From UBA7398 sp964597305 (GTDB lineage Bacteria; Actinomycetota; Actinomycetes; Nanopelagicales; Nanopelagicaceae), in contig CAZQWU010000030.1 of NCBI GenBank assembly GCA_964597305.1, positions 1 through 15,407 of the forward strand: a DNA stretch of 15,407 nucleotides, given 5' to 3'. Position numbers and translations under genes: made by a program. Shown in pieces: positions 1 to 8,062 of the stretch. The notes below the pieces were generated by a model, which saw only the letters and a program-made list of their open reading frames with translations, did not search any database and was not told the origin of the DNA. Each line of letters starts with the position of its first letter. Position 1 is the stretch's first letter.

Positions 1-489
1 GATGGTGACATCTTTTCCGTTGACGTTACCTGGCAGAGTTGAACCGGCATAAACAAAAACACTGGCCACATTAATTCGCGCCGCAGCCATCATCATCCCG
101 GGAAGAGATTTATCGCAGCCAGCAAATGTCACCATGCCATCGAGACGTTCTGCCTGCATCACTGTTTCGACCGAATCGGCAATCACTTCGCGAGAAACGA
201 GTGAGAAATGCATTCCTTCATGGCCCATTGAAATTCCATCTGATACCGAGATAGTTCCAAATTGCATAGGGAATCCGCCAGCATCAATGACACCTTGGCG
301 CGATGCTTTTGCTAAACGATCCAATGAAAGATTGCACGGTGTAATTTCATTCCACGATGAGGCAATACCGATCTGTGGTTTAACCCAATCATCATCTGTC
401 ATGCCAACGGCACGTAACATGCCACGCGCAGGTGCGCGTTCAAGACCATCGGTAACAAGACCCGAGCGCGGTTTCATGGGATTGGACAT
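1..489 (-). CDS. ilvD: Dihydroxy-acid dehydratase, N-terminal part (runs off the window edge)
   Basis: Dehydrates 2,3-dihydroxy-3-methylbutanoate and its methylpentanoate homologue to the 2-keto acids that precede valine and isoleucine; a cytoplasmic iron-sulfur enzyme. Only the first 163 residues are present, out of about 560-620 in the family. Visible motifs are SSWNEITPCN around residue 44, SVSDGISMGHEGM around 81, and GCDKSLPGMMMAAARIN around 124. Cys52 and Cys125 fit two of the cluster ligands, Asp84 and Asp126 fit the Mg2+ site, and Lys127 fits the lysine that is carbamylated in characterised enzymes. The third cluster cysteine lies beyond the window. The start at 489 is chosen because the family begins close to this point and a purine-rich GGGGAAG lies about 12 bases upstream. 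An alternative ATG at 477 has no ribosome site. It lies 50 bp after gatB in the same direction. A 5-bp hairpin (515-527) sits in that spacer; I see no convincing separate promoter. Confidence 0.96.
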   Translation of the reverse strand, partial: MSNPMKPRSGLVTDGLERAPARGMLRAVGMTDDDWVKPQIGIASSWNEITPCNLSLDRLAKASRQGVIDAGGFPMQFGTISVSDGISMGHEGMHFSLVSREVIADSVETVMQAERLDGMVTFAGCDKSLPGMMMAAARINVASVFVYAGSTLPGNVNGKDVTI

Positions 490-539
490 ATGTGAAGTCT
501 ACTTCCCCTTCGCTATGCGTCGCGCATCAATCAAAATTT

Positions 540-2042
540 TTACCCTTGACCAAGATGTTTGAGTAAAAGCTCGCGAACTTTTGCCGCATCTGCTTGTCCT
601 TGTGTTTCTTTCATCACCGCGCCAATCAGCGCGCCTGCAGCAGGGATATGGCCATTGCGCACTTTCTCCGCAACATCAGGTTGAGCGCTGATTGCTTTTT
701 CAATCGCTGACATCAGCGCGGAATCATCGGAGACAACTTTAAGTCCGCGCGCATTAATAACTTCGCGTGGTCGACCTTCACCATTGATGACCGCTTCTAC
801 AACTTGCCGCGCTAATTTGTCGGTTAATTCACCAGCGTGAATTAACGCAACAATCTCTGCAACATCGGTCGGGGTAATGGGCAATTCTGATGCGGGCAAT
901 TCTTTTTCATTGGCAAGTCTGGCGATCTCACCTAACCACCAACCGCGAGCGCGCGTGGGATCAGCTCCGAGTTTGACCGTTTCTTCCACCACATCGAGTA
1001 CGTCAGCGTTAATCATCGCTGCCATCTCTTTATCGGGAACCGACCAAGCTTCTTGTAATCGTTTTCGTCGCACAGATGGTTTTTCTGGAAGGCGCTCGCG
1101 AATTTTTTCAATAAATGCCGGGCTGGGAACTACCGGAACTAAATCTGGTTCTGGAAAATATCGATAATCCTCGGCTTGCTCTTTTGAGCGACCAGATCGC
1201 GTGAGCCCCGTATCTTCTTGGAAGTGGCGAGTCTCTTGTTTTACTTTTCCACCGCTATCGAGAATTTCAGCGTGGCGAATCATCTCGCCGCGTACGGCGC
1301 GTTCAACGGAGCGAAGTGAGTTCACATTCTTCGTTTCACTTCGGGTACCTAACGTTGTTGCGCCAATGGGTCGAAGCGAAACGTTGGCATCACAACGAAG
1401 TGAACCTTGCTCCATTTTCACATCGGATACGCCAAGGGAGCGAAGGATGTCGCGCAACTGGGCAACATAGGCGCGCGCAACTTCTGGTGCATATTTTCCC
1501 GTTCCAGGAATTATTTTTGTCACGATTTCGACCAATGGAATTCCGGCCCGGTTGTAATCAAGAAGTGAGTAATCGGCGCCATGGATACGACCTGTTGCCC
1601 CGCCCATATGAAGAGATTTTCCAGTGTCCTCTTCCATATGAACGCGTTCGATCTCGATACGAAATTCTCGTGGACCCTCTTCAGTATCGATGGTGACATC
1701 AAGATAGCCGTTAACACAGATCGGCTCGTCATATTGTGAGGTTTGAAAATTCTTTGGCATATCAGGATAAAAATAATTTTTACGAGCAAACCGACTAAAA
1801 GGTGCGATAGAACAATTGAGCGCAAGGCCAATCATAATCGTGTACTCAATCGCTTTCTCATTAACAACCGGTAGCGCACCTGGCAAACCAAGGCAGACTG
1901 GACACGTTTGAGTATTTGGCTCGGCGCCAAAGATGGTGTTACACCCACAGAACATCTTTGATTCTGTTCCTAATTCAACGTGCACTTCTAAACCAAGGAC
2001 TGGCTCGTATTTTTCAATCACCGCTTGGTAGCTCATGCTCAT
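540..2042 (-). CDS. gatB: Aspartyl/glutamyl-tRNA(Asn/Gln) amidotransferase subunit B
   Basis: The tRNA-binding and kinase-like subunit of GatCAB. It activates the side chain of Glu-tRNA(Gln) or Asp-tRNA(Asn) with ATP so that ammonia from GatA can amidate it. The protein is 500 residues, normal for the family. The N-terminal cradle domain carries YEPVLGLEVHVEL (from residue 12) and four cysteines at 32, 34, 47 and 50 in the CxC...CxxC zinc pattern found in many but not all GatB proteins. The EDTGKS and DYNRAGIPLVEI stretches are family signatures, and the last 150 or so residues form the helical YqeY-like tail that contacts tRNA. The start at 2042 overlaps the gatA stop as ATGA and has AAGGTG five bases upstream; a longer reading frame to 2075 lacks such a site and would overlap gatA further. 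Last gene of the gatCAB set, followed by ilvD. Confidence 0.97.
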   Translation of the reverse strand: MSMSYQAVIEKYEPVLGLEVHVELGTESKMFCGCNTIFGAEPNTQTCPVCLGLPGALPVVNEKAIEYTIMIGLALNCSIAPFSRFARKNYFYPDMPKNFQTSQYDEPICVNGYLDVTIDTEEGPREFRIEIERVHMEEDTGKSLHMGGATGRIHGADYSLLDYNRAGIPLVEIVTKIIPGTGKYAPEVARAYVAQLRDILRSLGVSDVKMEQGSLRCDANVSLRPIGATTLGTRSETKNVNSLRSVERAVRGEMIRHAEILDSGGKVKQETRHFQEDTGLTRSGRSKEQAEDYRYFPEPDLVPVVPSPAFIEKIRERLPEKPSVRRKRLQEAWSVPDKEMAAMINADVLDVVEETVKLGADPTRARGWWLGEIARLANEKELPASELPITPTDVAEIVALIHAGELTDKLARQVVEAVINGEGRPREVINARGLKVVSDDSALMSAIEKAISAQPDVAEKVRNGHIPAAGALIGAVMKETQGQADAAKVRELLLKHLGQG

Positions 2043-3520
2043 AGCGGCACCTTGGTGTAAATCGGTGCGCCCCATTTTGCATTGAGCGCAGCTTCTAACG
2101 CTGCCCCGACGTTATACATACGATCGTCTTTCATTGCTGGGGCCATAATTTGAAATCCTGTTGGTAAGGAATCTTCGTCGGCTAGCCCAGATGGAACTGA
2201 CATGCCACCAATTCCCGCTAAATTCACTGGAATAGTAGCGATGTCATTGAGATACATCGCAAGTGGATCATCAACTTTGTCGCCAATTTTAAATGCTGTC
2301 GTTGGCGCTGTTGGTGAAACAAGAACATCGGCGTGAACAAATGCATTATCGAAATCTCGCTTAATGAGCGTTCGCACTTTTTGTGCACTTCCATAATAGG
2401 CATCGTAATAACCACTCGAGAGCGCATATGTACCAAGAATGATGCGACGTTTTACTTCGCGACCAAATCCCACTTCACGAGTGAGATTCATGACCTCTTC
2501 AGCAGATTTACCTTCTCCATCACCGACGCGAATTCCATAGCGCATCGCATCAAAGCGTGCGAGATTAGACGAACATTCACTCGGTGCAATTAAGTAGTAC
2601 GCAGGTAAGGCATAGTCAAAGTATGTGCAGGAGACCTCGACAATTTCTGCGCCAAGACGAGCAAGTTCTTCGAGGGATTCGTGAAACCGCTTAAGTACCC
2701 CTGGTTGATAACCCTCTCCTTGCAACTCTTTAATGACGCCAATTTTCATTCCTTTGACGTTGGCGTTTTTTGCCGCAGCAACTACTGCTGGTACTGGCGC
2801 ATTAATCGATGTGGAATCTTTTGGATCATGTCCCGCAATAGTTTCGTGCAAGAGAGCTGCATCAAGCACAGTGCGCGCACACGGACCTGCTTGATCAAGG
2901 CTCGAGGAAAAAGCAACCAAGCCATATCGAGAGACGCCACCATACGTTGGTTTCACACCGACTGTTCCCGTTACCGCTGCAGGTTGGCGAATTGATCCGC
3001 CAGTATCGGTGCCAATAGCTAAAGGCGCTTCAAATGCTGCAAGTGATGCAGAGGATCCACCACCGGATCCACCTGGAATTCGCGTGAGATCCCATGGATT
3101 ATGAACAGGGCCATATGCAGAATTTTCGGTTGATGAACCCATCGCAAATTCATCCATATTTGTCTTACCTAAAATAACCACTCCAGCATCGAGGAGTTTC
3201 TGAGTAACCGTTGCGTTGTAGGGCGGTCGCCATCCTTCTAACATTTTTGAGCCACAGGTAGTGGGAATTCCCTTTTGCGTTAAAACATCTTTGAGTGCAA
3301 GTGGCACGCCAGCAAGGGGTGAAAGTTTTTCGCCGGCAGCGCGTTTTTTATCTACCAACGCAGCCTGCGCAAGCGCACCAGCTTTGTCGAGATGGAGAAA
3401 TGCTTTAACTTTTCCATCAACGTCGTCAATGCGAGCGTAATGTTGTTCAGTAAGTTCAACGGATGAAATTTCTTTTTTGGCGAGCGCATCTGCCATCTCG
3501 GCAGCAGTCTTTTTAATCAT
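2039..3520 (-). CDS. gatA: Aspartyl/glutamyl-tRNA(Asn/Gln) amidotransferase subunit A
   Basis: The glutaminase subunit of GatCAB: it hydrolyses glutamine and channels ammonia to GatB. The 493-residue length is typical. It belongs to the amidase signature family, shown by the Gly/Ser-rich PGGSGGGSSAS near 149-159 and TDTGGSIRQPAA at 171-182. The Ser-cisSer-Lys catalytic triad can be placed at Lys77, Ser152 and Ser176; the 99-residue distance between the lysine and the nucleophilic serine matches what I know of S. aureus GatA (Lys79/Ser178). The KPTYGGVSRYG motif that follows is specific for GatA within the amidases. The gene starts 3 bases after the gatC stop with AAGAG ahead of its ATG, and its TGA overlaps the gatB start. 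Presence of gatCAB implies that the organism makes Gln-tRNA and/or Asn-tRNA by the indirect route. Confidence 0.98.
   Translation of the reverse strand: MIKKTAAEMADALAKKEISSVELTEQHYARIDDVDGKVKAFLHLDKAGALAQAALVDKKRAAGEKLSPLAGVPLALKDVLTQKGIPTTCGSKMLEGWRPPYNATVTQKLLDAGVVILGKTNMDEFAMGSSTENSAYGPVHNPWDLTRIPGGSGGGSSASLAAFEAPLAIGTDTGGSIRQPAAVTGTVGVKPTYGGVSRYGLVAFSSSLDQAGPCARTVLDAALLHETIAGHDPKDSTSINAPVPAVVAAAKNANVKGMKIGVIKELQGEGYQPGVLKRFHESLEELARLGAEIVEVSCTYFDYALPAYYLIAPSECSSNLARFDAMRYGIRVGDGEGKSAEEVMNLTREVGFGREVKRRIILGTYALSSGYYDAYYGSAQKVRTLIKRDFDNAFVHADVLVSPTAPTTAFKIGDKVDDPLAMYLNDIATIPVNLAGIGGMSVPSGLADEDSLPTGFQIMAPAMKDDRMYNVGAALEAALNAKWGAPIYTKVPL
2048..2053 (-). promoter_or_regulatory. Ribosome binding site that fixes the gatB start
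   Basis: AAGGTG on the minus strand, five bases before the ATG at 2042 and inside the last codons of gatA. It favours that start over the upstream one at 2075 and over a second ATG two codons later at 2036. Confidence 0.6.
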
Positions 3521-3523
3521 GAT

Positions 3524-3820
3524 CTACTCTTCACCCAAAATCTGTGGCACTTTAAATCGTTGTTCTTCTTGTGCTGGCGCTCCCGAGAGCGCTTCTTCTG
3601 GTGTGAGCGATGGAATAACAACATCGGGTCGGAACACATTTTCTAATGGAAGTGGGTGTGAGGTTGGTGGAACATCTTCACCAGCAACTTCTTGGACACG
3701 GGCTACGGCATTGAGAATGACGCCAAGTTCACTTGCTAAATGATCAAGCTCTTCCGCAGACATGTCGATTCGTGCGAGTTGCGCAAGTTTTGCAACATCA
3801 TCGCGAGAAATCCCAGCCAT
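3524..3820 (-). CDS. gatC: Aspartyl/glutamyl-tRNA(Asn/Gln) amidotransferase subunit C
   Basis: The small subunit that wraps around the GatA-GatB interface and stabilises the complex. It has 98 residues, usual for GatC (about 95-100). The N-terminal pattern ISRDDVAKLAQLARIDMSAEE is the family hallmark, and the later PLPLENVFRPDVV segment matches the conserved region that ends in the typical FKVPQIL near the C-terminus. The ATG at 3820 lies 10 bases after the proA stop; the TAGG formed at that stop may act as a weak ribosome site, which suggests coupling to proA translation. Gene order C-A-B is the common one in bacteria. Confidence 0.96.
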   Translation of the reverse strand: MAGISRDDVAKLAQLARIDMSAEELDHLASELGVILNAVARVQEVAGEDVPPTSHPLPLENVFRPDVVIPSLTPEEALSGAPAQEEQRFKVPQILGEE

Positions 3821-3830
3821 AGCGCGTAAC

Positions 3831-5090
3831 CTACCGAATCTGTCCTGAGCCAGTAACGATCCAGGTTGTGGTTGTCATCTCAGCAAGCCCCATGGGACCG
3901 CGCGCATGTAATTTCTGGGTTGAAATACCAATCTCCGCGCCAAATCCCATTTCTCCGCCATCAGTAAATCGCGTCGATGCATTAACCATAACTGCTGCGC
4001 AATCTGCCAGCGCAATAAATTTCTCCGCTGCAGCATCAGATTCAGTAATAATCGCCTCGGTATGTTGCGTACCGAATTCTGAAATGTGATCGGCTGCCTG
4101 TTCGAGTGAATCAACAACAGCAACATTCATTTCTAACGTGCCATATTCGGTGGTGAAATGTTCATCGGTAGCTGGTGTTGCATCTATTCCTACCGCTGAT
4201 GCGACCTCGAGCGCACGTGCATCGCAATGGAGAATAACTCCTTCACTATGTAATGCGCGTAAGGCTTCTGGTAAAAGATCCTGAATTCGTGAACGATGTA
4301 CCAAAAGCGTTTCAGCAGCATTACAGACGCTCGGTCGTTGCACTTTTGCATTGACAATAATCGGAATTGCTTTGGCGATATCAGCGCTTTCATCACAGTA
4401 AACGTGACAGACGCCAGCACCTGTCTCAATCGTAGGAACAGTTGACTCATCAACCACCGTGCGAATAAGTGATGCGCTGCCGCGCGGAATAACGAGATCG
4501 ACTTTGCCACGCGCATGAAGCAGCGCATGTACGCTCTCGCGACTGTCACTGGGAACGTTTTGAATTACCTCTGGTGAAATCTTTGTGCGTGAAAGAGCGC
4601 GCTTCATAATGTCAATAAGTACAGCGTTGGAATGTGCCGCGCTCGCCGATCCCCGCAAGAGAACAGCATTGCCCGACATCAACAAGATAGCTGTTGCATC
4701 AACGGTGACATTGGGTCGAGCTTCATACACCATTCCCACTACACCAAATGGGACTGATATTTGTTTCAAGTGAAGTCCATTGGCAAGTGTTCGCTCGTTG
4801 AGTACTCGTCGAAGTGGATCAGGTAGCAACGCAACCTCGCGAACGCTTCGCGCAATATCTGAAATACGTTCTGGGGTAAGAAGCAATCGATCGCGAAGTG
4901 GAGCGCTCATTCCCTCGCCAAGTGCAGTTTCACTATCTCGAGAATTCGCTGCGACAATCTCCTGGCTAGATTTTTCTAACTCGTCTGCAATCGTCATCAA
5001 TGCTGTGACACGTTCGGCATAGTCACTTGCCACCAATGTTCGACCTGCGCGACGGGCGCGATCTGCTAGCTCAGCAATCACAGCATCCAT
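3831..5090 (-). CDS. proA: Glutamate-5-semialdehyde dehydrogenase (gamma-glutamyl phosphate reductase)
   Basis: Second step of proline synthesis: NADPH-dependent reduction of gamma-glutamyl phosphate to glutamate-5-semialdehyde, which cyclises to pyrroline-5-carboxylate. The protein is 419 residues, standard for ProA and without the N-terminal kinase found in the plant P5CS fusion. The nucleotide-binding region includes the VPFGVVGMVYEARPNVT motif (about residue 113) and LMSGNAVLLRGS. The catalytic cysteine lies in RPSVCNAAETLLVH near residue 256. The C-terminal FTDGGEMGFGAEIGISTQK motif is also diagnostic. The start is ambiguous by one codon: the ATG at 5090 shares one base with the proB TGA (TGATG), while a GTG at 5093 would give a GTGA overlap. 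I prefer ATG. Either way the gene is coupled to proB, which supplies the labile phosphate intermediate. Confidence 0.96.
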   Translation of the reverse strand: MDAVIAELADRARRAGRTLVASDYAERVTALMTIADELEKSSQEIVAANSRDSETALGEGMSAPLRDRLLLTPERISDIARSVREVALLPDPLRRVLNERTLANGLHLKQISVPFGVVGMVYEARPNVTVDATAILLMSGNAVLLRGSASAAHSNAVLIDIMKRALSRTKISPEVIQNVPSDSRESVHALLHARGKVDLVIPRGSASLIRTVVDESTVPTIETGAGVCHVYCDESADIAKAIPIIVNAKVQRPSVCNAAETLLVHRSRIQDLLPEALRALHSEGVILHCDARALEVASAVGIDATPATDEHFTTEYGTLEMNVAVVDSLEQAADHISEFGTQHTEAIITESDAAAEKFIALADCAAVMVNASTRFTDGGEMGFGAEIGISTQKLHARGPMGLAEMTTTTWIVTGSGQIR

Positions 5091-6202
5091 CACATCACCA
5101 CCAGATCATCTCGATGTATTAATTCGCGTTCGTACTCTGGTCCAAATTCTTTCGCAAGATCTTTTGTTGAGCGACCCATCATGCGCGGGATTTCATCGCT
5201 ATCAAAGGCAACAAGTCCGCGCGCGATCACGTCGCGATCTGGGCCAATAATTTCCACGGTATCTCCAGCAATAAATTCACCTTCAACTGCAGTAACACCG
5301 GCAGGAAGAAGTGAGACTCCTCGTTCCCGTAACGCCGCCATCGCGCCCGCATCAACCACAATGCGACCTTGTACCGTTGCAGCATGTTGTAACCAGAGGA
5401 GTCGAGACGATTTCTTCGACGATGCTGGATGGAAGAATGTTCCTACGTTCTCACCGCGGAGCGCTTCACCAACATGTGCAAGTGAGGTAAGTACCGTTGC
5501 AATTCCCGCTCCTGTTGCAATCCGCGCAGCATCAACTTTCGTCACCATACCGCCACTTCCAACGCCGGAAGATCCAACACCGGTAATTGCCGCGTCGGCA
5601 ATCTCATCAATACGAGAAACTTCTGCAATTCGTTGCGCACGAGGGTCGTGTGGATTCATATCAAATAACGCGGAAACATCGGTCACGAGAACTAAGAGAT
5701 CAGCGTTCACTAAATGGGAAACGAGCGCAGCGATACGATCATTATCGCCAAATCGAATTTCTTGGGTTCCTACGCTGTCATTTTCATTAATGACCGGAAG
5801 AACGCCTAACGAAATAAGTTTCAATAATGTTCGTTGCGCATTTTGATAATGGGAGCGTCGAATCACATCATCAATTGTCAATAACACTTGCGAGGCGGTG
5901 ATGGAATATCGCGCACATGATTCGGTGTAGCGATGAATGAGTAAGCCTTGGCCTACTGCTGCAGCTGCCTGCTGAGTTGCTAGATCAGTCGGTCGCTTTG
6001 TTAACCCTAACGGTGCAATTCCAGCAGCAATCGCGCCAGAGGAAACAATAATTACTTCTTTGCCCAACTTTTTTAATTCAGCGACAACGTCAACGAGGTG
6101 ATCAATTGAAACCGGATCTAATCGCTCACCCGCTTTTCCGGTAAGAGATGAGGAGCCGATTTTGATAACGATGCGACGGGCTTCGGTAATCGCTGATCGC
6201 AT
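5090..6202 (-). CDS. proB: Glutamate 5-kinase with C-terminal PUA domain
   Basis: First and usually feedback-regulated step of proline synthesis: ATP-dependent phosphorylation of glutamate. The amino acid kinase domain spans roughly residues 8-260. Visible motifs are VIKIGSSSLTG with Lys14, VSSGAIAAGI (from 53), INENDSVGT (from 138) for glutamate and phosphate binding, GDNDRIAALVSHLVNADLL, and GSGGMVTKVDAA (from 215) for ATP and Mg2+. The remaining residues, about 277-355, form a PUA domain, as in E. coli ProB. The 370-residue length is typical of the two-domain form. Its ATG shares one base with the obg stop codon (TAATG), so translation is probably coupled to obg. Whether proline inhibits the enzyme cannot be read from sequence. 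Confidence 0.97.
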   Translation of the reverse strand: MRSAITEARRIVIKIGSSSLTGKAGERLDPVSIDHLVDVVAELKKLGKEVIIVSSGAIAAGIAPLGLTKRPTDLATQQAAAAVGQGLLIHRYTESCARYSITASQVLLTIDDVIRRSHYQNAQRTLLKLISLGVLPVINENDSVGTQEIRFGDNDRIAALVSHLVNADLLVLVTDVSALFDMNPHDPRAQRIAEVSRIDEIADAAITGVGSSGVGSGGMVTKVDAARIATGAGIATVLTSLAHVGEALRGENVGTFFHPASSKKSSRLLWLQHAATVQGRIVVDAGAMAALRERGVSLLPAGVTAVEGEFIAGDTVEIIGPDRDVIARGLVAFDSDEIPRMMGRSTKDLAKEFGPEYERELIHRDDLVVM

Positions 6203-7665
6203 TAGCGCTCAACCTGCGGATTCGTAGGATCAGAAACGTTGTACTCCCACTGTCGATCAATTTCATCATCGCTTAATTGATCAATACTCTCCTCTTCCAT
6301 ACGCTCCCATTCCCGCGGAATACGCATGTCATCACCGCGCGGTCCCGAAAGTAATTCTGCGCCGGCTTCAATCGTTGGCTCCCAATCAAAAACCACTGCA
6401 TTATCGCCAACACCAATGCGAACTTCACTTCCCTGTGTAGCACCGAGCGTAAAGAGTTGTCGCTCAACTCCTAATCGAGCTAATCGATCTGCGAGATAGC
6501 CCACCGCTTCTGCATTACTGAAATTTGTTTGATGTACCCAACGCTCTGGCCGTTCGCCAGTAATAGTGAATGAGCCATCACTATTGGCAACAACCTCAAA
6601 GCCAGCGCTATCGACCGGGGTTGGCCGCAAGACGATACGAGTCTTCTCTTCCTGTTGTGCGCTCTGTCGCGAACTCTGAACTATTTTTGCCATGGCATAA
6701 AGCAATTCGGTTAAACCTTTTCGCGCTGCTGCGGATATCGGAAATACTTGGTAGCCACGTTTGATTAATTCTGGTGTCACCATCTCTGCCATCGCCTGTC
6801 CGTCAGGTAAATCAATTTTGTTGAGCGCAACTAAACGTGGGCGATCGTTAAGGCCACCGTAATGAGACAGTTCTTCTTCGATAATGTCGAGATCTTTAAT
6901 TGGGTCGCGATCGGTTTCGAGCGTGCCGCAATCAAGAACATGAACGAGCGCTGCACACCGTTCAACGTGGCGTAAAAATTCCAGCCCTAAACCTTTTCCT
7001 TGGCTTGCACCTGGAATGAGCCCTGGAACATCGGCGACGGTAAAGCGGGTATCGCCTGCTTGTACAACTCCTAAATTCGGTACCAATGTTGTAAAGGGAT
7101 AATCGGCGATTTTTGGTCGGGCCGCAGAAATTGCTGCAATCAACGACGATTTACCTGCGCTCGGAAAACCAACTAATGCGATGTCAGCAACGCTCTTTAA
7201 TTCAAGAATTAATGTGCGTTGTTCACCTGGTTCACCTAAAAGCGCAAAGCCGGGAGCGCGCCGTTTTGATGATGCAAGCGCCGCATTGCCAAGTCCACCG
7301 CGGCCACCTTGCGCAGCAACAAACCGAGTACCAACTCCTACTAAATCTGCGAGTACTCGACCATCGAGGGTTTGCACTACCGTGCCATTAGGAACGCCAA
7401 GAATTAAGTCCTCTCCAGATGCGCCATGTTTGAAATCGCCTTGACCTTGTCGACCAGATGTTGCATTTCGATGAGGTGAATGATGAAAATCTAAAAGTGT
7501 TGTGACATTGGAATCGACAACCAAAATAATGTCGCCGCCGCGACCACCATTTCCGCCATCTGGCCCACCAAGTGGAACGAATTTTTCGCGATGTACTGAA
7601 ACACAACCATCGCCACCTTTTCCGGCAGCTGCATGGAGCGTGACGCGATCAACGAACGTTGTCAT
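6202..7665 (-). CDS. obg: GTPase Obg (CgtA) with C-terminal OCT domain
   Basis: Essential ribosome-associated GTPase involved in large-subunit maturation and stress signalling. The 487-residue protein has three domains in order. First is the glycine-rich Obg fold, about 1-158, with GKGGDGCVSVHREKF, GGPDGGNGGRGGD and GGRGGLGN. Next is the G domain, about 159-330: G1 GFPSAGKS at 166-173, G2 in YPFTTLVPNLG, G3 DVPG at 212-215, G4 NKID at 282-285 and G5 SAA at 311. Last is the OCT domain, about 345-430, followed by an acidic tail of about 55 residues. OCT is found in Gram-positive Obg but not in E. coli ObgE. A longer reading frame to 7680 adds five codons, but GGAGGAG lies between those codons and the ATG at 7665, which is therefore the start. 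It follows the rpmA terminator and overlaps proB. Confidence 0.97.
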   Translation of the reverse strand: MTTFVDRVTLHAAAGKGGDGCVSVHREKFVPLGGPDGGNGGRGGDIILVVDSNVTTLLDFHHSPHRNATSGRQGQGDFKHGASGEDLILGVPNGTVVQTLDGRVLADLVGVGTRFVAAQGGRGGLGNAALASSKRRAPGFALLGEPGEQRTLILELKSVADIALVGFPSAGKSSLIAAISAARPKIADYPFTTLVPNLGVVQAGDTRFTVADVPGLIPGASQGKGLGLEFLRHVERCAALVHVLDCGTLETDRDPIKDLDIIEEELSHYGGLNDRPRLVALNKIDLPDGQAMAEMVTPELIKRGYQVFPISAAARKGLTELLYAMAKIVQSSRQSAQQEEKTRIVLRPTPVDSAGFEVVANSDGSFTITGERPERWVHQTNFSNAEAVGYLADRLARLGVERQLFTLGATQGSEVRIGVGDNAVVFDWEPTIEAGAELLSGPRGDDMRIPREWERMEEESIDQLSDDEIDRQWEYNVSDPTNPQVER

Positions 7666-7671
7666 GTGTCG

Positions 7672-7678
7672 CTCCTCC
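7672..7678 (-). promoter_or_regulatory. Strong ribosome binding site that fixes the obg start
   Basis: GGAGGAG on the minus strand ends six bases before the ATG at 7665. It is the strongest Shine-Dalgarno match in the window. It lies inside the upstream alternative start (ATG at 7680), which argues that the longer form is not used. Confidence 0.75.
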
Positions 7679-7703
7679 ATTCTGCTGGTTGATAACTTCA
7701 GCC

Positions 7704-7732
7704 AGATTACATCTGCCAGGTCGTGCTGAAAA
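7704..7732 (-). promoter_or_regulatory. Possible promoter for the obg-proBA-gatCAB chain
   Basis: On the minus strand TTTTCA (7732-7727), 17 bases, then TAATCT (7709-7704). The -10 fits the TANNNT pattern of actinobacterial housekeeping promoters; the -35 matches TTGACA at four of six positions. It begins just after the rpmA terminator, where a promoter would be expected. The -10 lies within a short inverted repeat, CAGAT-3-ATCTG (7703-7715), which could be an operator or chance. Confidence 0.35.
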
Positions 7733-7734
7733 TA

Positions 7735-7766
7735 AAAAACGGGCCCGTGGCTGCGGACCCGTTTTT
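7735..7766 (-). terminator. Intrinsic terminator after rpmA
   Basis: On the minus strand AAAAACGGG (7766-7758) pairs perfectly with CCCGTTTTT (7743-7735). Inside, after one A-C mismatch, CCG/CGG can add three pairs around a 6-base loop. The U-run is formed by the stem's own tail. It lies 13 bases after the rpmA stop, so it should end most rplU-rpmA transcripts. Since the A-run and T-run are symmetrical it could also work on the plus strand, where no gene is seen. Confidence 0.85.
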
Positions 7767-7779
7767 ATAAAGTCCGTTA

Positions 7780-8034
7780 TTAAGGTGCTGGAACTACATT
7801 CACTACTTGACGACCGCGAGCGCGACCGAATTCAACAGTTCCGGCAGCGAGTGCAAAGAGCGTGTCATCTTTACCGATTCCAACATTCGCACCAGGATGA
7901 AATTTAGTTCCACGTTGACGAACGAGAATTTCGCCACTGTTCACTACTTGGCCACCAAATCGCTTGATACCGAGAAATTGTGGATTGGAATCGCGACCGT
8001 TACGAGTAGACGAGACACCTTTTTTACTTGCCAT
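7780..8034 (-). CDS. rpmA: 50S ribosomal protein L27
   Basis: Large-subunit protein whose N-terminal tail reaches the peptidyl transferase centre. It has 84 residues, normal for bL27. The N-terminus shows KKGVSSTRNGRDSNPQFLG followed by KRFGGQ, the family signature; the FHPG and VGIGKDDTLFAL segments complete it. No N-terminal extension of the Firmicute type, which is removed by the Prp protease, is present. The third residue is Ser, where I recall His in most homologues (MAHKKG), a minor difference. AGAGGAG seven bases before the ATG is a good ribosome site. It lies 28 bp after rplU and before a strong terminator, so rplU-rpmA form a two-gene unit. Confidence 0.98.
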   Translation of the reverse strand: MASKKGVSSTRNGRDSNPQFLGIKRFGGQVVNSGEILVRQRGTKFHPGANVGIGKDDTLFALAAGTVEFGRARGRQVVNVVPAP

Positions 8035-8062
8035 TTCTCAACTCCTCTTTTATCTCAGCCGG

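Noticed and set aside
505..540. Terminator between gatB and ilvD (5-bp hairpin at 515-527 next to AAAATTTTT)
   Set aside because: On the minus strand the A/T tract lies before the hairpin, and the sequence after it is purine-rich, so it cannot stop transcription of gatB.
134..562. 142-codon plus-strand open frame at the left edge
   Set aside because: It lies antisense to ilvD, whose minus-strand translation matches dihydroxy-acid dehydratase over its whole visible length; the plus-strand product looks like no family.
2042..2075. Longer gatB start (MGRTDLHQGAA...)
   Set aside because: The extension would overlap gatA by 37 bases, has no homology to GatB N-termini as I know them, and a good SD lies at the shorter start.
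5181..5846. 221-codon plus-strand open frame
   Set aside because: Antisense shadow of proB. Its Ser/Thr/Pro-rich product is the usual result of reading a conserved gene backwards, and no ribosome site or promoter supports it.
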